Shown here: in pieces, positions 9,658 to 20,562 of the stretch | How positions within the stretch are numbered: position 1 is the first letter of the stretch | How the letters are laid out: each line of letters begins with the position of its first letter | Assembly: GCF_030055425.1 (NCBI RefSeq) | Contig: NZ_JASFYE010000003.1 | Location: 65,350 to 129,349, forward strand | Length of the DNA: 64,000 nucleotides | Direction of reading: 5' to 3' | Origin: Methanothermobacter sp. | GTDB taxonomy: Archaea; Methanobacteriota; Methanobacteria; Methanobacteriales; Methanothermobacteraceae | Notes under the pieces: model-generated | What the model saw: the letters and a program-made list of their open reading frames with translations, nothing else | Told to the model about the DNA's origin: nothing | Database searches by the model: none | Made by a program: the position numbers and the translations under genes

Positions 9658-10875
9658 TTGAGCGAAAGGATTGTTATATCGCCGACATCACGACAAGAAG
9701 GACATGCAGAACTTGTCATGGAAGTCGATGATGAAGGAATCGTGACAAAGGGGCGATACTTCAGTATTACTCCTGTCAGGGGCCTTGAGAAAATAGTGAC
9801 AGGTAAAGCACCTGAAACAGCTCCAGTCATTGTCCAGAGGATATGCGGAGTGTGTCCCATACCTCACACACTGGCTTCCGTTGAGGCAATAGACGACTCC
9901 CTTGACATTGAGGTTCCAAAGGCAGGAAAACTCCTCAGGGAACTGACACTGGCCGCACACCACGTAAACAGCCATGCAATCCACCACTTCCTCATAGCAC
10001 CCGACTTCGTGCCTGAAAACCTGATGGCCGATGCCATAAACTCAGTCTCCGAGATAAGGAAAAACGCACAGTACGTAGTTGACATGGTTGCAGGTGAGGG
10101 TATCCACCCATCAGATGTGAGGATAGGTGGAATGGCCGACAACATAACAGAACTTGCAAGAAAAAGGCTATACGCAAGGCTCAAACAGCTCAAACCAAAG
10201 GTTGATGAACACGTTGAACTCATGATTGGCCTCATCGAGGACAAGGGCCTTCCAGAAGGTCTTGGTGTCCACAACCAGCCCACACTCGCAAGCCACCAGC
10301 TATACGGTGACAGGACAAAATTCGACCTTGACAGGTTCACCGAGGTAATGCCAGAAAGCTGGTACGATGACCCTGAAATAGCCAAGAGGGCCTGCTCAAC
10401 AATACCACTCTACGATGGAAGAAACGTGGAGGTCGGCCCAAGGGCAAGGATGGTTGAATTCCAGGGCTTCAAGGAAAGAGGTGTTGTGGCACAGCACGTT
10501 GCAAGGGCACTTGAGATGAAAACCGCACTCTCAAGGGCAATAGAAATACTGGATGAACTCGACACATCAGCACCTGTAAGGGCAGACTTCGATGAGAGAG
10601 GTACAGGTAAACTGGGTATAGGTGCAATAGAGGGTCCAAGGGGACTTGACGTGCACATGGCCAAGGTTGAGAATGGCAAGATCCAGTTCTACAGCGCACT
10701 TGTCCCAACAACCTGGAACATCCCAACAATGGGTCCCGCAACCGAAGGATTCCACCATGAATACGGACCACATGTTATACGTGCATACGACCCATGTCTC
10801 TCATGCGCAACACACGTGATGGTTGTTGATGATGAGGACAAATCAGTGATTAAAAACGAAATGGTCAGAATCTAG
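9658..10875 (+). CDS. frhA: coenzyme F420-reducing hydrogenase, alpha subunit
   Basis: 405 residues. Large [NiFe] subunit of the cytoplasmic hydrogenase that oxidises H2 and reduces F420 for methanogenesis. Nickel ligands are C63/C66 in RICGVC and C380/C383 in DPCLSC. A 19-residue tail after H386 (ending KNEMVRI) is the segment expected to be removed on maturation by the protease FrhD encoded next. The start is a TTG at 9658, supported by AGAGGTGA at 9644-9651; the in-frame GTG at 9649 overlaps that site. First gene of frhADGB. Confidence 0.97.
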   Translation: MSERIVISPTSRQEGHAELVMEVDDEGIVTKGRYFSITPVRGLEKIVTGKAPETAPVIVQRICGVCPIPHTLASVEAIDDSLDIEVPKAGKLLRELTLAAHHVNSHAIHHFLIAPDFVPENLMADAINSVSEIRKNAQYVVDMVAGEGIHPSDVRIGGMADNITELARKRLYARLKQLKPKVDEHVELMIGLIEDKGLPEGLGVHNQPTLASHQLYGDRTKFDLDRFTEVMPESWYDDPEIAKRACSTIPLYDGRNVEVGPRARMVEFQGFKERGVVAQHVARALEMKTALSRAIEILDELDTSAPVRADFDERGTGKLGIGAIEGPRGLDVHMAKVENGKIQFYSALVPTTWNIPTMGPATEGFHHEYGPHVIRAYDPCLSCATHVMVVDDEDKSVIKNEMVRI

Positions 10876-10883
10876 GGAATAAC

Positions 10884-11356
10884 ATGCCATACGACGCTGA
10901 GATTCTAGTGGTGGGCTGTGGAAACATCCTTTTCAAGGACGATGGATTCGGCCCAGAGGTTATCAAGGCCCTTGAAGAATACTTCAGGGATAAGGAAAAA
11001 CCAGAAAATGTAATGTTCATAGACGCTGGAACTGGCGGTCCACACTTTGTCTTCTCACTCCCACATGAACAGTGGAAGAAGATGATAGTTGTGGACGTTG
11101 TTGAATTCAATGCAGAACCCGGAACCCTCAGAAAATTCGAGGTAACTGAGATTCCAAAGGGATCCTATGAGAATATGCACACATGGCCAGTGAGCCAGCC
11201 CCTCCATGAACTCAGTGAAAAAATTGACGTTGTGGTAATTGGGTGTAAACCCGAGGAGATATCAGCTCCCAATGTGGAAATGGGCCTCACACCCCCGGTA
11301 AAGAAGGCTATTCCCAGGGCCATTCAGATGATCTTAGAGGAGATTGGGGTTTCTAA

Positions 11357-11360
<4 letters not shown>
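10884..11360 (+). CDS. frhD: F420-reducing hydrogenase maturation protease
   Basis: 158 residues. Endopeptidase of the HyaD/HycI family that clips the C-terminal tail of FrhA after nickel insertion. The [16 protein letters not shown] motif near residues 11-26 carries the acidic residue that senses nickel, followed by DAGTGG near 47-52 and an internal VIGCKPEE segment. It starts 8 bases after frhA and its stop overlaps the ATG of frhG by four bases, so maturation factor and substrate are produced together. Confidence 0.96.
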
Positions 11361-12184
<824 letters not shown>

Positions 12185-12196
12185 GAGGCTGGAAAA

Positions 12197-13042
12197 ATGG
12201 TTTTAGGTACTTACAAGGAAATTGTTTCCGCCAGATCAACTGACAGGGAGATTCAGAAACTAGCCCAGGACGGGGGAATAGTCACAGGTCTTCTAGCTTA
12301 CGCCCTTGATGAGGGTATCATTGAGGGTGCAGTTGTTGCAGGTCCCGGTGAGGAGTTCTGGAAACCACAGCCAATGGTTGCCATGAGCTCAGATGAACTC
12401 AAGGCAGCAGCCGGTACCAAGTACACATTCTCACCCAACGTGATGATGCTCAAGAAGGCTGTCAGACAGTACGGTATAGAGAAACTCGGTACAGTTGCCA
12501 TACCCTGCCAGACAATGGGTATAAGGAAAATGCAGACCTACCCATTTGGTGTCAGGTTCCTTGCAGATAAGATAAAGCTGCTGGTAGGTATATACTGCAT
12601 GGAAAACTTCCCGTACACATCACTCCAGACCTTCATCTGCGAGAAACTCGGAGTAAGCATGGAACTCGTTGAGAAGATGGATATAGGTAAAGGGAAGTTC
12701 TGGGTATACACCCAGGATGATGTCCTCACCCTCCCACTCAAGGAGACCCATGGATACGAGCAGGCAGGATGCAAGATCTGTAAGGACTACGTGGCTGAAC
12801 TTGCAGACGTCTCAACCGGTTCAGTGGGGTCACCTGATGGATGGTCAACCGTCATAACCAGGACAGACGCAGGGGACTCAATATTCAGGCAGGCAGTTGA
12901 AGCAGGCCTATTTGAGACAAAACCAATAGAGGAAGTTAAACCTGGCCTGGGGCTGCTTGAAAAACTTTCTGCACAGAAAAAGGAAAAAGCAGAGAAGAAC
13001 ATCGCCGCAAGGAAGGAGATGGGATTACCAACACCATTCTAA
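12197..13042 (+). CDS. frhB: F420-reducing hydrogenase, beta subunit
   Basis: 281 residues. The iron-sulfur flavoprotein that holds FAD and reduces F420. It has the family signatures [23 protein letters not shown] near residues 25-47, [10 protein letters not shown] near 99-108, [10 protein letters not shown] near 132-141 and the [22 protein letters not shown] stretch near 190-211, which supplies [4Fe-4S] cysteines and part of the FAD site. It follows frhG after 12 bases with GGAGGCTGG upstream and ends the operon; a convergent gene follows after 23 bases. Confidence 0.97.
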   Translation: MVLGTYKEIVSARSTDREIQKLAQDGGIVTGLLAYALDEGIIEGAVVAGPGEEFWKPQPMVAMSSDELKAAAGTKYTFSPNVMMLKKAVRQYGIEKLGTVAIPCQTMGIRKMQTYPFGVRFLADKIKLLVGIYCMENFPYTSLQTFICEKLGVSMELVEKMDIGKGKFWVYTQDDVLTLPLKETHGYEQAGCKICKDYVAELADVSTGSVGSPDGWSTVITRTDAGDSIFRQAVEAGLFETKPIEEVKPGLGLLEKLSAQKKEKAEKNIAARKEMGLPTPF

Positions 13043-13065
13043 TCCCATCAACCTATTTATTATTT

Positions 13066-13956
13066 CTATTCTGTTATCACGGTGCACCCATCACCCTCAA
13101 CGATGACCGTATGCTCCCACTGTGCCACGGTGGCACCGCTCTTCTCCCGGAGCACATGGTAGGGGTAGATGGCCCTTGACTGTATCAGGAGCCTCATGGA
13201 GGCGCTGAGCCTTTTTGCTTCAAAGTACTCCTCAAGCCATCTCTCTGCAAATGGAAGGGAATGGTACTCCTCCCGGATCTTACTGAGGACCCTCCTTGCA
13301 TGGACAAGTCGAAGGGGTCTTTCACGGAGGAACCTGAATATGTGGGTCTGGGGCATGTCTGTAACAATCCCCACACCATCGGTTGCGAAGGGCTCAATTG
13401 CAAGCACATCCCCCTCCTCGAGTTCATGGGGATTGTTTTCCCTTATGTTGGGTATTGAAAGCCCTGAGTGGAGTATCCACCTGTCCATGCTGTGACCTGT
13501 AAGGTTTGACACTGGCTTCATACCATGGGACTCTATCGTCTCCTGGATAACACGACCAATCTCACCAACCTCAACACCAGCCCTTATGGTGGAGATGGCA
13601 TTCTCAAGGGCCTCCCTTGCAGCATCCATCATTCTGTAGCAAGTATCACCCACATCACCCACAGGGACTGTGATGGCTGTGTCGGCTATGAACCCATCCA
13701 CATGGGCCCCGAGGTCAAGCTTAACAAGGTCACCTTCTGATATTATGCTTTCATCACCTGGAGGGGAGGTGTAGTGTGCGGTGACCTCATTGATGGATAC
13801 ATTGCAGGGGAACGCCGGTTCACCACCCCTGCTTCTGATACCATCCTCAACGTAATTCACGAGTTCTATTACTGGCAAACCATCCCTTATGATATCTGAA
13901 GCTTCTTTTCGAACCTCTGATACAATTTTACCTGCCTTCAAGTATGATTCGATCAT
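13066..13956 (-). CDS. map: methionine aminopeptidase, type II
   Basis: 296 residues. Removes the initiator methionine from new proteins. The pita-bread fold metal ligands can be followed: D in VKLDLGAH and D in IADTAITV, H in NLTGHSMD, E in LAIEPFATD and E in AQWEHTVIV. The roughly 60-residue helical insert between the last two motifs (about 195-255) marks the type II (eukaryote/archaeal) class. ATG 13956 has GTGGT upstream; a GTG three codons earlier is an alternative. Convergent with frhB. Confidence 0.94.
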   Translation of the reverse strand: MIESYLKAGKIVSEVRKEASDIIRDGLPVIELVNYVEDGIRSRGGEPAFPCNVSINEVTAHYTSPPGDESIISEGDLVKLDLGAHVDGFIADTAITVPVGDVGDTCYRMMDAAREALENAISTIRAGVEVGEIGRVIQETIESHGMKPVSNLTGHSMDRWILHSGLSIPNIRENNPHELEEGDVLAIEPFATDGVGIVTDMPQTHIFRFLRERPLRLVHARRVLSKIREEYHSLPFAERWLEEYFEAKRLSASMRLLIQSRAIYPYHVLREKSGATVAQWEHTVIVEGDGCTVITE

Positions 13957-13982
13957 CGTTACCACTTAACTGAGTTCTGATA

Positions 13983-13996
13983 CTTATTTAAATAAG
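13983..13996. promoter_or_regulatory. palindromic AT element in the map divergent promoter
   Basis: CTTATTTAAATAAG is a perfect 14-base palindrome between map (reverse) and the coiled-coil membrane gene (forward). It contains a TATA-like core usable on either strand, and a further TTATATATTATT at 14000-14011 is the more likely forward TATA box. It may be a symmetrical promoter, an operator, or both. Confidence 0.4.
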
Positions 13997-14042
13997 GAGT
14001 TATATATTATTTCCAGCAGATAATACTTCAAGGGGGAGCTAT

Positions 14043-14456
14043 ATGGCGAGCACCGCAACAATACCTCAGAACATCCTGTGGCTTATAATATCCATCCTGG
14101 CTTTTGTGACAGTTATCATTGTGGCTATACAGTGGAGGAGGGTTAGGGAATCCCAGAACGACATCCAGCTTCTTGAAAAGCAGATCGAACTTAAAAAGAT
14201 ATCCCTTGTTGAGAACGACCTGCAGGCAAAGCGCCTGATGGAGACAACCATACCTCTCCCCAAGGACAAGCAGGAGAAACTGGCTGCCATAAGGAAGAAC
14301 ACATCTGAGATAATGCATGAGGTGGGTTATCTTCAGAGTGAGATAAGTGAGAGGCTTGCACTCCTTGAGGCAAGAACAGAGTTCAGGAAACTGGAGAGGA
14401 TGCTGAGGGATATTGAGAAGAAGGAAGCAGAACTCAATGCAAAACTTAAAAAATGA
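14043..14456 (+). CDS. membrane-anchored coiled-coil protein
   Basis: 137 residues, no named family. One N-terminal transmembrane helix (about 12-30, LWLIISILAFVTVIIVAI) is followed by an almost entirely helical, charged body. Segments LLEKQIELKKISLVENDLQ (about 43-61) and EFRKLERMLRDIEKKEAELNAKLKK (about 112-137) have heptad spacing. GGGGGAGC precedes the ATG. The next gene starts 15 bases on and has the same single-helix plus coiled-coil design, so the two may form a hetero-oligomer at the membrane. Confidence 0.72.
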   Translation: MASTATIPQNILWLIISILAFVTVIIVAIQWRRVRESQNDIQLLEKQIELKKISLVENDLQAKRLMETTIPLPKDKQEKLAAIRKNTSEIMHEVGYLQSEISERLALLEARTEFRKLERMLRDIEKKEAELNAKLKK

Positions 14457-14471
14457 TCTGGAGGTTTTAAT

Positions 14472-14936
14472 GTGGGACCGGTGGAGCTTCTTGCAATCCT
14501 GATACTTGCAGGGGCCATAATTGTCCTGATATACTACTACCTGATGGAATCAGGGAACATGGCACCGGTAACGAGAGTTTACGGTGCCTTTGAAAAACCA
14601 GGTGAAGGGAGGGAAGGTTACATGGCAGGTGTTGGAGAGAAGGTTTCAGATGTCAGTGACAGGATAATGGGCAAGGTAAGGGAGGTTCCCATAAGCACGG
14701 ATGTCATCTCAAACAAGATAGACGCATTCCTTAATGAGAAGAGCGATGAACTCATAGAGGACTGGGCACTGGCCACCAAGGATGATATATCTGACCTTGA
14801 GAAGAGGCTTGAACTGGTATCAAGGAACATAGATGAACTGGAGCACCGCTTCAACGAGTACAGGGGCTACACCAACAAGAAGCTTGAGTCCCTTGACAGG
14901 AGACTCAGGAAGCTTGAGGAGAAGGAGGAAGAATAG
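14472..14936 (+). CDS. membrane-anchored coiled-coil protein, partner of the preceding gene
   Basis: 154 residues from a GTG start with GGAGGTTT upstream; an overlapping ATG at 14470 is in another frame and ends after 10 codons. One transmembrane helix at about 5-25 (LLAILILAGAIIVLIYYYL), then a linker rich in G/E, then helices with heptads at about 100-154 (DISDLEKRLELVSRNIDELE and LESLDRRLRKLEEKEEE). No enzymatic motif is visible. Function unknown; possible role in cell-envelope organisation or as a scaffold is conjecture. Confidence 0.7.
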   Translation: MGPVELLAILILAGAIIVLIYYYLMESGNMAPVTRVYGAFEKPGEGREGYMAGVGEKVSDVSDRIMGKVREVPISTDVISNKIDAFLNEKSDELIEDWALATKDDISDLEKRLELVSRNIDELEHRFNEYRGYTNKKLESLDRRLRKLEEKEEE

Positions 14937-15029
14937 AAAACCTCAAAGCTATTATTATTTTAAAGTTTGATGGAGTAAAACCAGACGTCACCACAACCTT
15001 TATATATTAAAATAACAAATCTAATGTTT

Positions 15030-15104
<75 letters not shown>

Positions 15105-15131
15105 TCAGTTTTTATTCTCATGTTCATCTAT

Positions 15132-15437
<306 letters not shown>

Positions 15438-15534
15438 TTATCAATATTCAGCCTGGCATTATATCTTACAAGTGCGTTACCTGTTGAATTTACTGAAACT
15501 ACTGTGCGCAGAAGTTCGGTGAGTTTCACATCTT

Positions 15535-15963
15535 TTAGGGACCTTTAACTCTTATTTTCTCAATGTAGACGACCTTTATCATGGGAAGTTCTTTATTTTT
15601 GAGTTCAGGTGTGGTTGTGTCCTCTGCAGGGTAGAAGTATTCGCCGTAGACCCTTATTCGGTCTCCAGTTTTTATTGGGGTTGTTCCGGCGTAGCTTAGG
15701 AGTATGTACTCTGGCGTGGTGTTGATCTTGAGGGCAATGAAGGTTTCCTGCGGCCTGACACCATATGACTCACTCTTTTTATACACCGTTCCCTCAACCC
15801 AGACCCTCTGACCATTGAGGGCATATGGATCCTCCCCTGAAGTGGAAAGGTCAAGTAAACTGCACTCCTCCTTATATCTAGCGGCTTCAGCGCCGGTTAG
15901 GGGTTGAGGAAGATCATCCCCACCGGATGGAAGGGGGACACCCTCTGTAAGGAGCTCACTCAC
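15535..15963 (-). CDS. OB-fold-like protein body, N-terminal anchor out of frame
   Basis: 142 residues from a GTG. No named family. The C-terminal half (about 50-142: QRVWVEGTVYKKSESYG, IKTGDRIRVYGEYFYPAED, TTPELKNKELPMIKVVYIEKI) looks like an OB-type beta barrel and is clearly paralogous to the broken gene at 31777-32278. That paralog begins with a transmembrane segment joined to the same body; here the matching hydrophobic start (ATG 16022) runs into a TGA at 15962-15960, in another frame. Either a one-base error or mutation in GTGTGAGTGAG split the gene, or a soluble form begins at this GTG. Confidence 0.65.
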   Translation of the reverse strand: MSELLTEGVPLPSGGDDLPQPLTGAEAARYKEECSLLDLSTSGEDPYALNGQRVWVEGTVYKKSESYGVRPQETFIALKINTTPEYILLSYAGTTPIKTGDRIRVYGEYFYPAEDTTTPELKNKELPMIKVVYIEKIRVKGP

Positions 15964-16022
15964 ACAGTAACTACAACGAAACCAGCAAGAATGCCGAGAA
16001 TCAGAAAATAACTCTTTTTCAT
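15960..16022 (-). other. out-of-frame membrane-anchor segment of the OB-like gene
   Basis: ATG 16022 starts a 20-residue hydrophobic peptide (MKKSYFLILGILAG, then FVVVTV) ending at TGA 15960-15962. It resembles the MVKWYFMAGLITGLVTG start of the paralog near 32.3 kb. Losing one base within the GTGTGAGTGAG run would explain why it no longer reads into the body that overlaps it by four bases. Confidence 0.55.
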
Positions 16023-16213
16023 TTGATCATTCCCTGAAATCTGCTGCTATTTTCCTTAAAATTAGAATAATTGCAGGATTTTCCATTCTTCACCTCAAAG
16101 TTTATAGTAACTTTAAGGAAAAAGATAATATAAATATTACGGTAGTTCTTAAAGTGGTCCATTGTCTGAGGTTCACCGGATCAGTAAAAGCTAAAAATAT
16201 TGTAAAACAGGGT

Positions 16214-16289
16214 TTAGTGGATTATTGTATCCTTAAACTTAGATGAGGTGGGGGATGGTAGTTAGTGGATTATGGCATCCTTGACCTTA
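16214..16289 (-). repeat. degenerate copy of the dnaJ 3' end
   Basis: The last 28 bases of dnaJ including its stop (16262-16289 on the plus strand) recur at 16214-16241 with 24 of 28 identical positions, 48 bases apart. The copy lies downstream of the gene in the direction of transcription. Three other genes in this window show the same arrangement. Confidence 0.7.
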
Positions 16290-17392
16290 TCAAAGAATCC
16301 CTTATCCTCGTGGATCTCATCCCCACTGATACTTGCAAATTCCCTGAGGAGTTCCTTCTGCCTTGGGCTCAGCTTTCTTGGTGTTACAACCTTGACCTTC
16401 ACGTAGAGGTTTCCGTACCCATTCCACTTCAGGTGGGGCATCCCGTGCCCCTTGACGCGGAAGGTTGTCCCACTCTGGGTTCCTGCGGGTATCTTCAATT
16501 GCACTGGCCTGTCGAGGGTTGGAACCTCCACGGTGTCACCCAGGGCGGCCTGTACGAAACTTATCGGCTTCTCTGTGTAGAGGTTTGCCCCCTCCCTCCT
16601 GAAGATACTGTGGGGTTTGACCTTGATAACCACGTAGAGGTCCCCTGGTTCCCCACCACGAAGACCCATCTCCCCCTCACCGGGGATCCTGAGTCTGGAT
16701 CCTGTCTCAACGCCTGGGGGAACCTTCACGTGGATTGTGCTGGTTTTTCTGACAACTCCCTTACCGTTACAGTTGCTGCAGGGCTTTTCAACAATGGTTC
16801 CCTCCCCCTGACAGTCAGGGCATGTCGTTATGTTCATCATCTGCCCGAGGAGGGTGTTACGCACCTGCCGCACCTGCCCGCTACCCCCACAGGTGGAGCA
16901 GGTCCTTGTACCGGTACCTGGCTCGGCCCTGCTCCCATGACACACCGGACACTTCTTTGTGTGTGGGACCCTTATATCTGTTTCAAGGCCACTGTAGGCA
17001 TCCTCAAGACTTATCTCAAGGGTGTAGGTGAGGTCAGCACCTCTCTGGGGGCCATGTCTCCTTCCCCCACCGAAACCGAACATGTCGAAGATGTTCCCTA
17101 TATCAAATCCCAGGCCGCTGAATATGTCCTCAAAGTTTATGTTGTTGAATATATCCTCCTGACTGAAGCCCTCCATACCTGCATGGCCGAACTGGTCGTA
17201 CCTTCTCCTCTTCTCATCATCAGAGAGGACCGCGTAGGCCTCACTTATCTCCTTGAACTTTTCGGCAGCATCAGGGTCGTCGCTGACGTCGGGGTGGTAC
17301 TTCCTTGCAAGCCTCCGGTAGGCCTTCTTTATCTCCTTCTTATCGGCACCCCTATCCACACCGAGAACCTCATAGTAGTCACGCTTAGCCAT
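16262..17392 (-). CDS. dnaJ: chaperone DnaJ (Hsp40)
   Basis: 376 residues. Co-chaperone that delivers substrates to DnaK and stimulates its ATPase. J domain at 1-70 with HPD at 33-35, a Gly/Phe-rich stretch (about 75-115, [16 protein letters not shown]), four CxxCxGxG zinc repeats (about 143-210, CPVCHGS through CSNCNGKG) and the two C-terminal substrate-binding barrels. This is the full type I, bacterial-style DnaJ. It is the last gene of grpE-dnaK-dnaJ, 81 bases after dnaK. Confidence 0.97.
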   Translation of the reverse strand: MAKRDYYEVLGVDRGADKKEIKKAYRRLARKYHPDVSDDPDAAEKFKEISEAYAVLSDDEKRRRYDQFGHAGMEGFSQEDIFNNINFEDIFSGLGFDIGNIFDMFGFGGGRRHGPQRGADLTYTLEISLEDAYSGLETDIRVPHTKKCPVCHGSRAEPGTGTRTCSTCGGSGQVRQVRNTLLGQMMNITTCPDCQGEGTIVEKPCSNCNGKGVVRKTSTIHVKVPPGVETGSRLRIPGEGEMGLRGGEPGDLYVVIKVKPHSIFRREGANLYTEKPISFVQAALGDTVEVPTLDRPVQLKIPAGTQSGTTFRVKGHGMPHLKWNGYGNLYVKVKVVTPRKLSPRQKELLREFASISGDEIHEDKGFFDKVKDAIIH

Positions 17393-17473
17393 CGATTTTC
17401 ACCTGGTATAGAATCTGGAAGTGATCAGCTAAAAATAGTTGCACATAAGAGAATAAAAAGGGTGGGGGAGGCC

Positions 17474-19315
17474 TCAGTTCTTGACCTCGAAGTCAGCATC
17501 TATGGTGTCGTCGCCCTGGTTTTCACCCTGTGATGCTGTGTTCTCTGCCTGCTGCTGGGCAGCCTGCTGGTATATAACCGCCCCGATTTCCTGTACCGTC
17601 TTTGTGAGTTCCTCGGTCTTTGATTTGATGGCCTGGACATCGTCACCTGCTATGAGTTCCCTTAGTTCACTGACCTGTTTTTCAACCTCTTCCTTCTTAT
17701 CTGATGGCACCTTATCTCCAAGTTCCTCGAGGGTCTTCTCGGCGGTGTAGATCATTGAATCGGCGTTGTTCCTTATCTCGATTTCCTCCTGTTTTCTCCT
17801 GTCCTCCTCGGCGTGTTTTTTGGCCTCCTCTATCTTCTGTTTTATCTCCTCCTCTGAGAGTTTGTTGGGTGCTGTTATTGTTATGGCCTGTTCCTTACCT
17901 GTTCCAAGGTCCTTTGCTGATACGTTCAGTATACCGTTTGCGTCTATATCGAAGGTCACCTCTATCTGGGGCACTCCACGTGGCGCTGGGGGTATTCCCA
18001 CCAGCTGGAACCTTCCAAGGCTTGTGTTGTCTGCGGCCATGGGCCTCTCACCCTGCAGGACGTGTATGTCCACGGAGGTCTGGTTGTCTGCCGCTGTTGA
18101 GAATATCTGGCTCTTCTTTGTGGGTATGGTGGTGTTCCTCTCTATGAGCTTGGTGAAGACCCCTCCGAGGGTTTCTATACCCAGGGACAGTGGTGTCACG
18201 TCAAGCAGTACAAGGTCCTTTATCTCCCCTGCAAGGACACCGCCCTGTATGGCTGCACCCATGGCAACACACTCCATGGGGTCTATTCCCCTCTCCACGG
18301 GTTTTCCTATGAAGTCCTCAACGAATTTCTGGACTATGGGCATCCTTGTGGGTCCACCGACCAGTATTATTTTATCCACATCCTCCCTGGTCATCTTGGC
18401 GTCCTTCAGTGCCTGTTCCATTGGCCCTGCACATCTCTGAACGATAGGATCAACCAGTTCCTCCAGTTTTGCCCTTGTGATGGTCTTTATGAGGTGTTTG
18501 GGGCCGTCCTGGGCCACGGTGATGTAGGGGAGGTTCACCTCGGTTGTGAGGGTTGTTGAAAGTTCTATCTTGGCCTTCTCAGCAGCCTCCCTAAGCCTCT
18601 GAACTGCCTGGTCGTCCTCCATGAGGTCTATGCCGGTCTCCTTCTTGAATTCATCGGCGAGGTAGTTCATTATCGCGTTGTCCATGTCGGTTCCACCAAG
18701 CTGGGTGTCACCGCTGGTTGATCTAACCTCGAATACGCCCCCACCGAATTCCATGATTGTAACGTCCAGTGTACCTCCACCCAGGTCGAAGACCATGATG
18801 ACCATGTCCTCGTCTTCCTTGTCAAGGCCGTAGGCGAGGCTTGCTGCTGTTGGCTCGTTGACGAGTCTTACAACGTCGAGCCCTGCTATGGTACCTGCAT
18901 CCTTGGTGGCAGTCCTCTGGTTGTCGTCGAAGTAGGCGGGTACTGTGATGACGGCCTTCTTTATCTCCTCACCCAGGAAGGCCTCTGCGTCCTTCTTGAT
19001 CTTCTGGAGGATGAATGCTGATATCTCCTGTGGTGTGTACTCCTTACCCTGGACCTTCACCTTTCTGTCTGTACCCATACTCCTTTTTATGGCTGTTATG
19101 GTGTTTTCAGGGTTTGTGACTGCCTGACGCCTTGCAGGTTCACCCACAAGCATCTGGCCGTCCTCTGTGAATGCAACGCAGCTTGGGAAGGATTTACCGT
19201 ACTGTGAAGCCCCCTCTGCGCTGGGTATGATGGTTGGTTTTCCACCTATAAGTACTGCTGCTGCAGAGTTACTTGTTCCAAGGTCAATACCTAGAATTTT
19301 TTCTTTTTTTGCCAC
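17474..19315 (-). CDS. dnaK: chaperone DnaK (Hsp70)
   Basis: 613 residues. ATPase domain with [14 protein letters not shown] near residues 7-20, phosphate loops ([16 protein letters not shown]) and adenosine motif ([10 protein letters not shown]), then the substrate-binding domain ([16 protein letters not shown]) and helical lid ending in a Q/N/D-rich tail. The start is GTG 19315 with GAGGTGAT upstream; an ATG two bases earlier is out of frame. Hsp70 is absent from many archaea, and this operon is held to be of bacterial origin by transfer. Middle gene of the stress operon. Confidence 0.97.
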   Translation of the reverse strand: MAKKEKILGIDLGTSNSAAAVLIGGKPTIIPSAEGASQYGKSFPSCVAFTEDGQMLVGEPARRQAVTNPENTITAIKRSMGTDRKVKVQGKEYTPQEISAFILQKIKKDAEAFLGEEIKKAVITVPAYFDDNQRTATKDAGTIAGLDVVRLVNEPTAASLAYGLDKEDEDMVIMVFDLGGGTLDVTIMEFGGGVFEVRSTSGDTQLGGTDMDNAIMNYLADEFKKETGIDLMEDDQAVQRLREAAEKAKIELSTTLTTEVNLPYITVAQDGPKHLIKTITRAKLEELVDPIVQRCAGPMEQALKDAKMTREDVDKIILVGGPTRMPIVQKFVEDFIGKPVERGIDPMECVAMGAAIQGGVLAGEIKDLVLLDVTPLSLGIETLGGVFTKLIERNTTIPTKKSQIFSTAADNQTSVDIHVLQGERPMAADNTSLGRFQLVGIPPAPRGVPQIEVTFDIDANGILNVSAKDLGTGKEQAITITAPNKLSEEEIKQKIEEAKKHAEEDRRKQEEIEIRNNADSMIYTAEKTLEELGDKVPSDKKEEVEKQVSELRELIAGDDVQAIKSKTEELTKTVQEIGAVIYQQAAQQQAENTASQGENQGDDTIDADFEVKN

Positions 19316-19329
19316 ATGATCACCTCAAA

Positions 19330-19854
19330 TCAGCTTTTCTTACATACCTTGACGATTGAATGTTTTATTATCCTGTCGTTGAGTCTGTAACCCCTTGATA
19401 ACTCCTCTATTATGATTCCATCATCGTATTCGTCATGGTTCTCAACCATAACTGCCTCGTGGAGGAATGGATCGAATTTCTCCCCCTCGGCGGGTATCTC
19501 ACTCAGACCCTCCTTCCTGAGTGTGTCCCTGAATTTCCTGTAAATGACCTCCAGGCCGTCACCATCATTCTCCCGGTTTTCAAGGGCCCTTTCGAGGTCC
19601 TCGTATACGTCCAGGAGGTTCAGTATGAGCTTCTCATTTGCATTTTTTATGAGTTCCAGCTCCTGTTTTTCCTTCTGTTTCTTGTAGTTTTCAAAGTCTG
19701 CCTGGAGTCTCTGGAGGTGTGAGACGTATTCGTTGAGTTCATCTTCCTTAACCGCGAGTTCACTTTCAAGTTCTTCCAGTCGTTTTTTAAGTTTCTTCAG
19801 TTCATCCTCACAGTTATTGGATGGTTTAGAATCAGTTTTTTTCTCTTCGCACAT
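19330..19854 (-). CDS. grpE: nucleotide exchange factor GrpE
   Basis: 174 residues. Dimeric exchange factor for DnaK. Residues 15-75 form a long charged coiled coil ([26 protein letters not shown]), then the four-helix region with [17 protein letters not shown]-type signature ([14 protein letters not shown]) and a C-terminal beta wing ([38 protein letters not shown]). ATG 19854 is preferred over ATG 19869 because AAAGGTGAAG then serves as ribosome binding site. First gene of the operon; dnaK starts 14 bases on. Confidence 0.95.
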   Translation of the reverse strand: MCEEKKTDSKPSNNCEDELKKLKKRLEELESELAVKEDELNEYVSHLQRLQADFENYKKQKEKQELELIKNANEKLILNLLDVYEDLERALENRENDGDGLEVIYRKFRDTLRKEGLSEIPAEGEKFDPFLHEAVMVENHDEYDDGIIIEELSRGYRLNDRIIKHSIVKVCKKS

Positions 19855-19895
19855 TGCTTCACCTTTCATTTTTTTACAGAAATTAAAGTTACCAG

Positions 19896-19949
19896 AGGTT
19901 ACCTATAACCTTATAGCTATTATACTTACAAAAGGTTATATAAACCTTT
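19896..19949. promoter_or_regulatory. paired inverted repeats in the grpE/regulator divergent promoter
   Basis: AAAGGTT-ATATA-AACCTTT at 19931-19949 is a perfect 7-base inverted repeat around a TATA core, 15 bases before the regulator start. A second, AGGTT-N6-AACCT at 19896-19911, lies nearer grpE. The shared AGGTT/AACCT half-sites suggest one dimeric repressor controlling both directions, most simply the ArsR-like protein encoded at 19964. The inference rests on symmetry and position. Confidence 0.6.
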
Positions 19950-19963
19950 CGACATACCATACC

Positions 19964-20467
19964 ATGATGAGAGAAAAATCCACCGAAGAACGGAACATGG
20001 AAGTTATACTTGATGTTATGGGCTGCAAGACCCGGAGGGAGATCATAAACCTCCTCCGTGAGGAGCCCAGATTTGTCAGTGAAATATCAAAGGAACTGGA
20101 TATTGGCCAGAAGGCCATAATAGAGCACCTCAGGGCGATGGAGGAGGCAGGGATTTTAAGCTCCTTCTTCAAAAAGATAGAGAGGGGAAGGCCCCGCAAA
20201 TATTATGATATATCAAGGGACATCCACATCAGCATAACCATAAACAGGAACAACTTCAGGGTGGATGTGGTGGATGACCTCCTCCGGAGAAAACAGCTCC
20301 CCCCAGGTGACGAATGGTCCAGACTGCTTAACATCGAAAATAAGATAATGAACGGTCAGTGGGAGGCCATTGAGGAGTTGAAGAACCTCATAAGGCTTTA
20401 CGACCACCTCAAGAAACGGGCCGAGGACCTCCTTCGCGAGGCAGAGATGAGAAGGAAGATGGATTAG
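19964..20467 (+). CDS. ArsR-like winged-helix regulator
   Basis: 167 residues. N-terminal winged helix-turn-helix (about 15-85): TRREIINLLREEPRFVSEIS as helix 2 to turn, KELDIGQKAIIEHLRAMEEA as recognition helix, and a wing with RGRPRKYYDISRDIHISI. The C-terminal half is helical and charged, likely for dimerisation. Tandem ATG codons at 19964/19967. It is divergent from grpE-dnaK-dnaJ and has a palindrome over its own TATA box, so autoregulation plus control of the chaperone operon is the natural model. Comparison: Phr-type heat-shock regulators of other archaea. Confidence 0.85.
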   Translation: MMREKSTEERNMEVILDVMGCKTRREIINLLREEPRFVSEISKELDIGQKAIIEHLRAMEEAGILSSFFKKIERGRPRKYYDISRDIHISITINRNNFRVDVVDDLLRRKQLPPGDEWSRLLNIENKIMNGQWEAIEELKNLIRLYDHLKKRAEDLLREAEMRRKMD

Positions 20468-20562
20468 TTCCAGGTCGGCTTTTTTGCATTTATTTGAGGT
20501 CCGTAGGGGCAGTTCCTGAGACACCAGATTCCATTTCATGGAGGGCACCAGAGGACCTGTAG

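Noticed and set aside
14470-14500. ATG 14470 as start of the second coiled-coil gene
   Set aside because: It is in another frame and stops after about ten codons; GTG 14472 opens the long frame.
16265-17533. A 422-codon open frame on the plus strand antisense to dnaJ
   Set aside because: It mirrors dnaJ codon usage, its product has no recognisable motif, it has no ribosome binding site, and dnaJ on the other strand is unmistakable.
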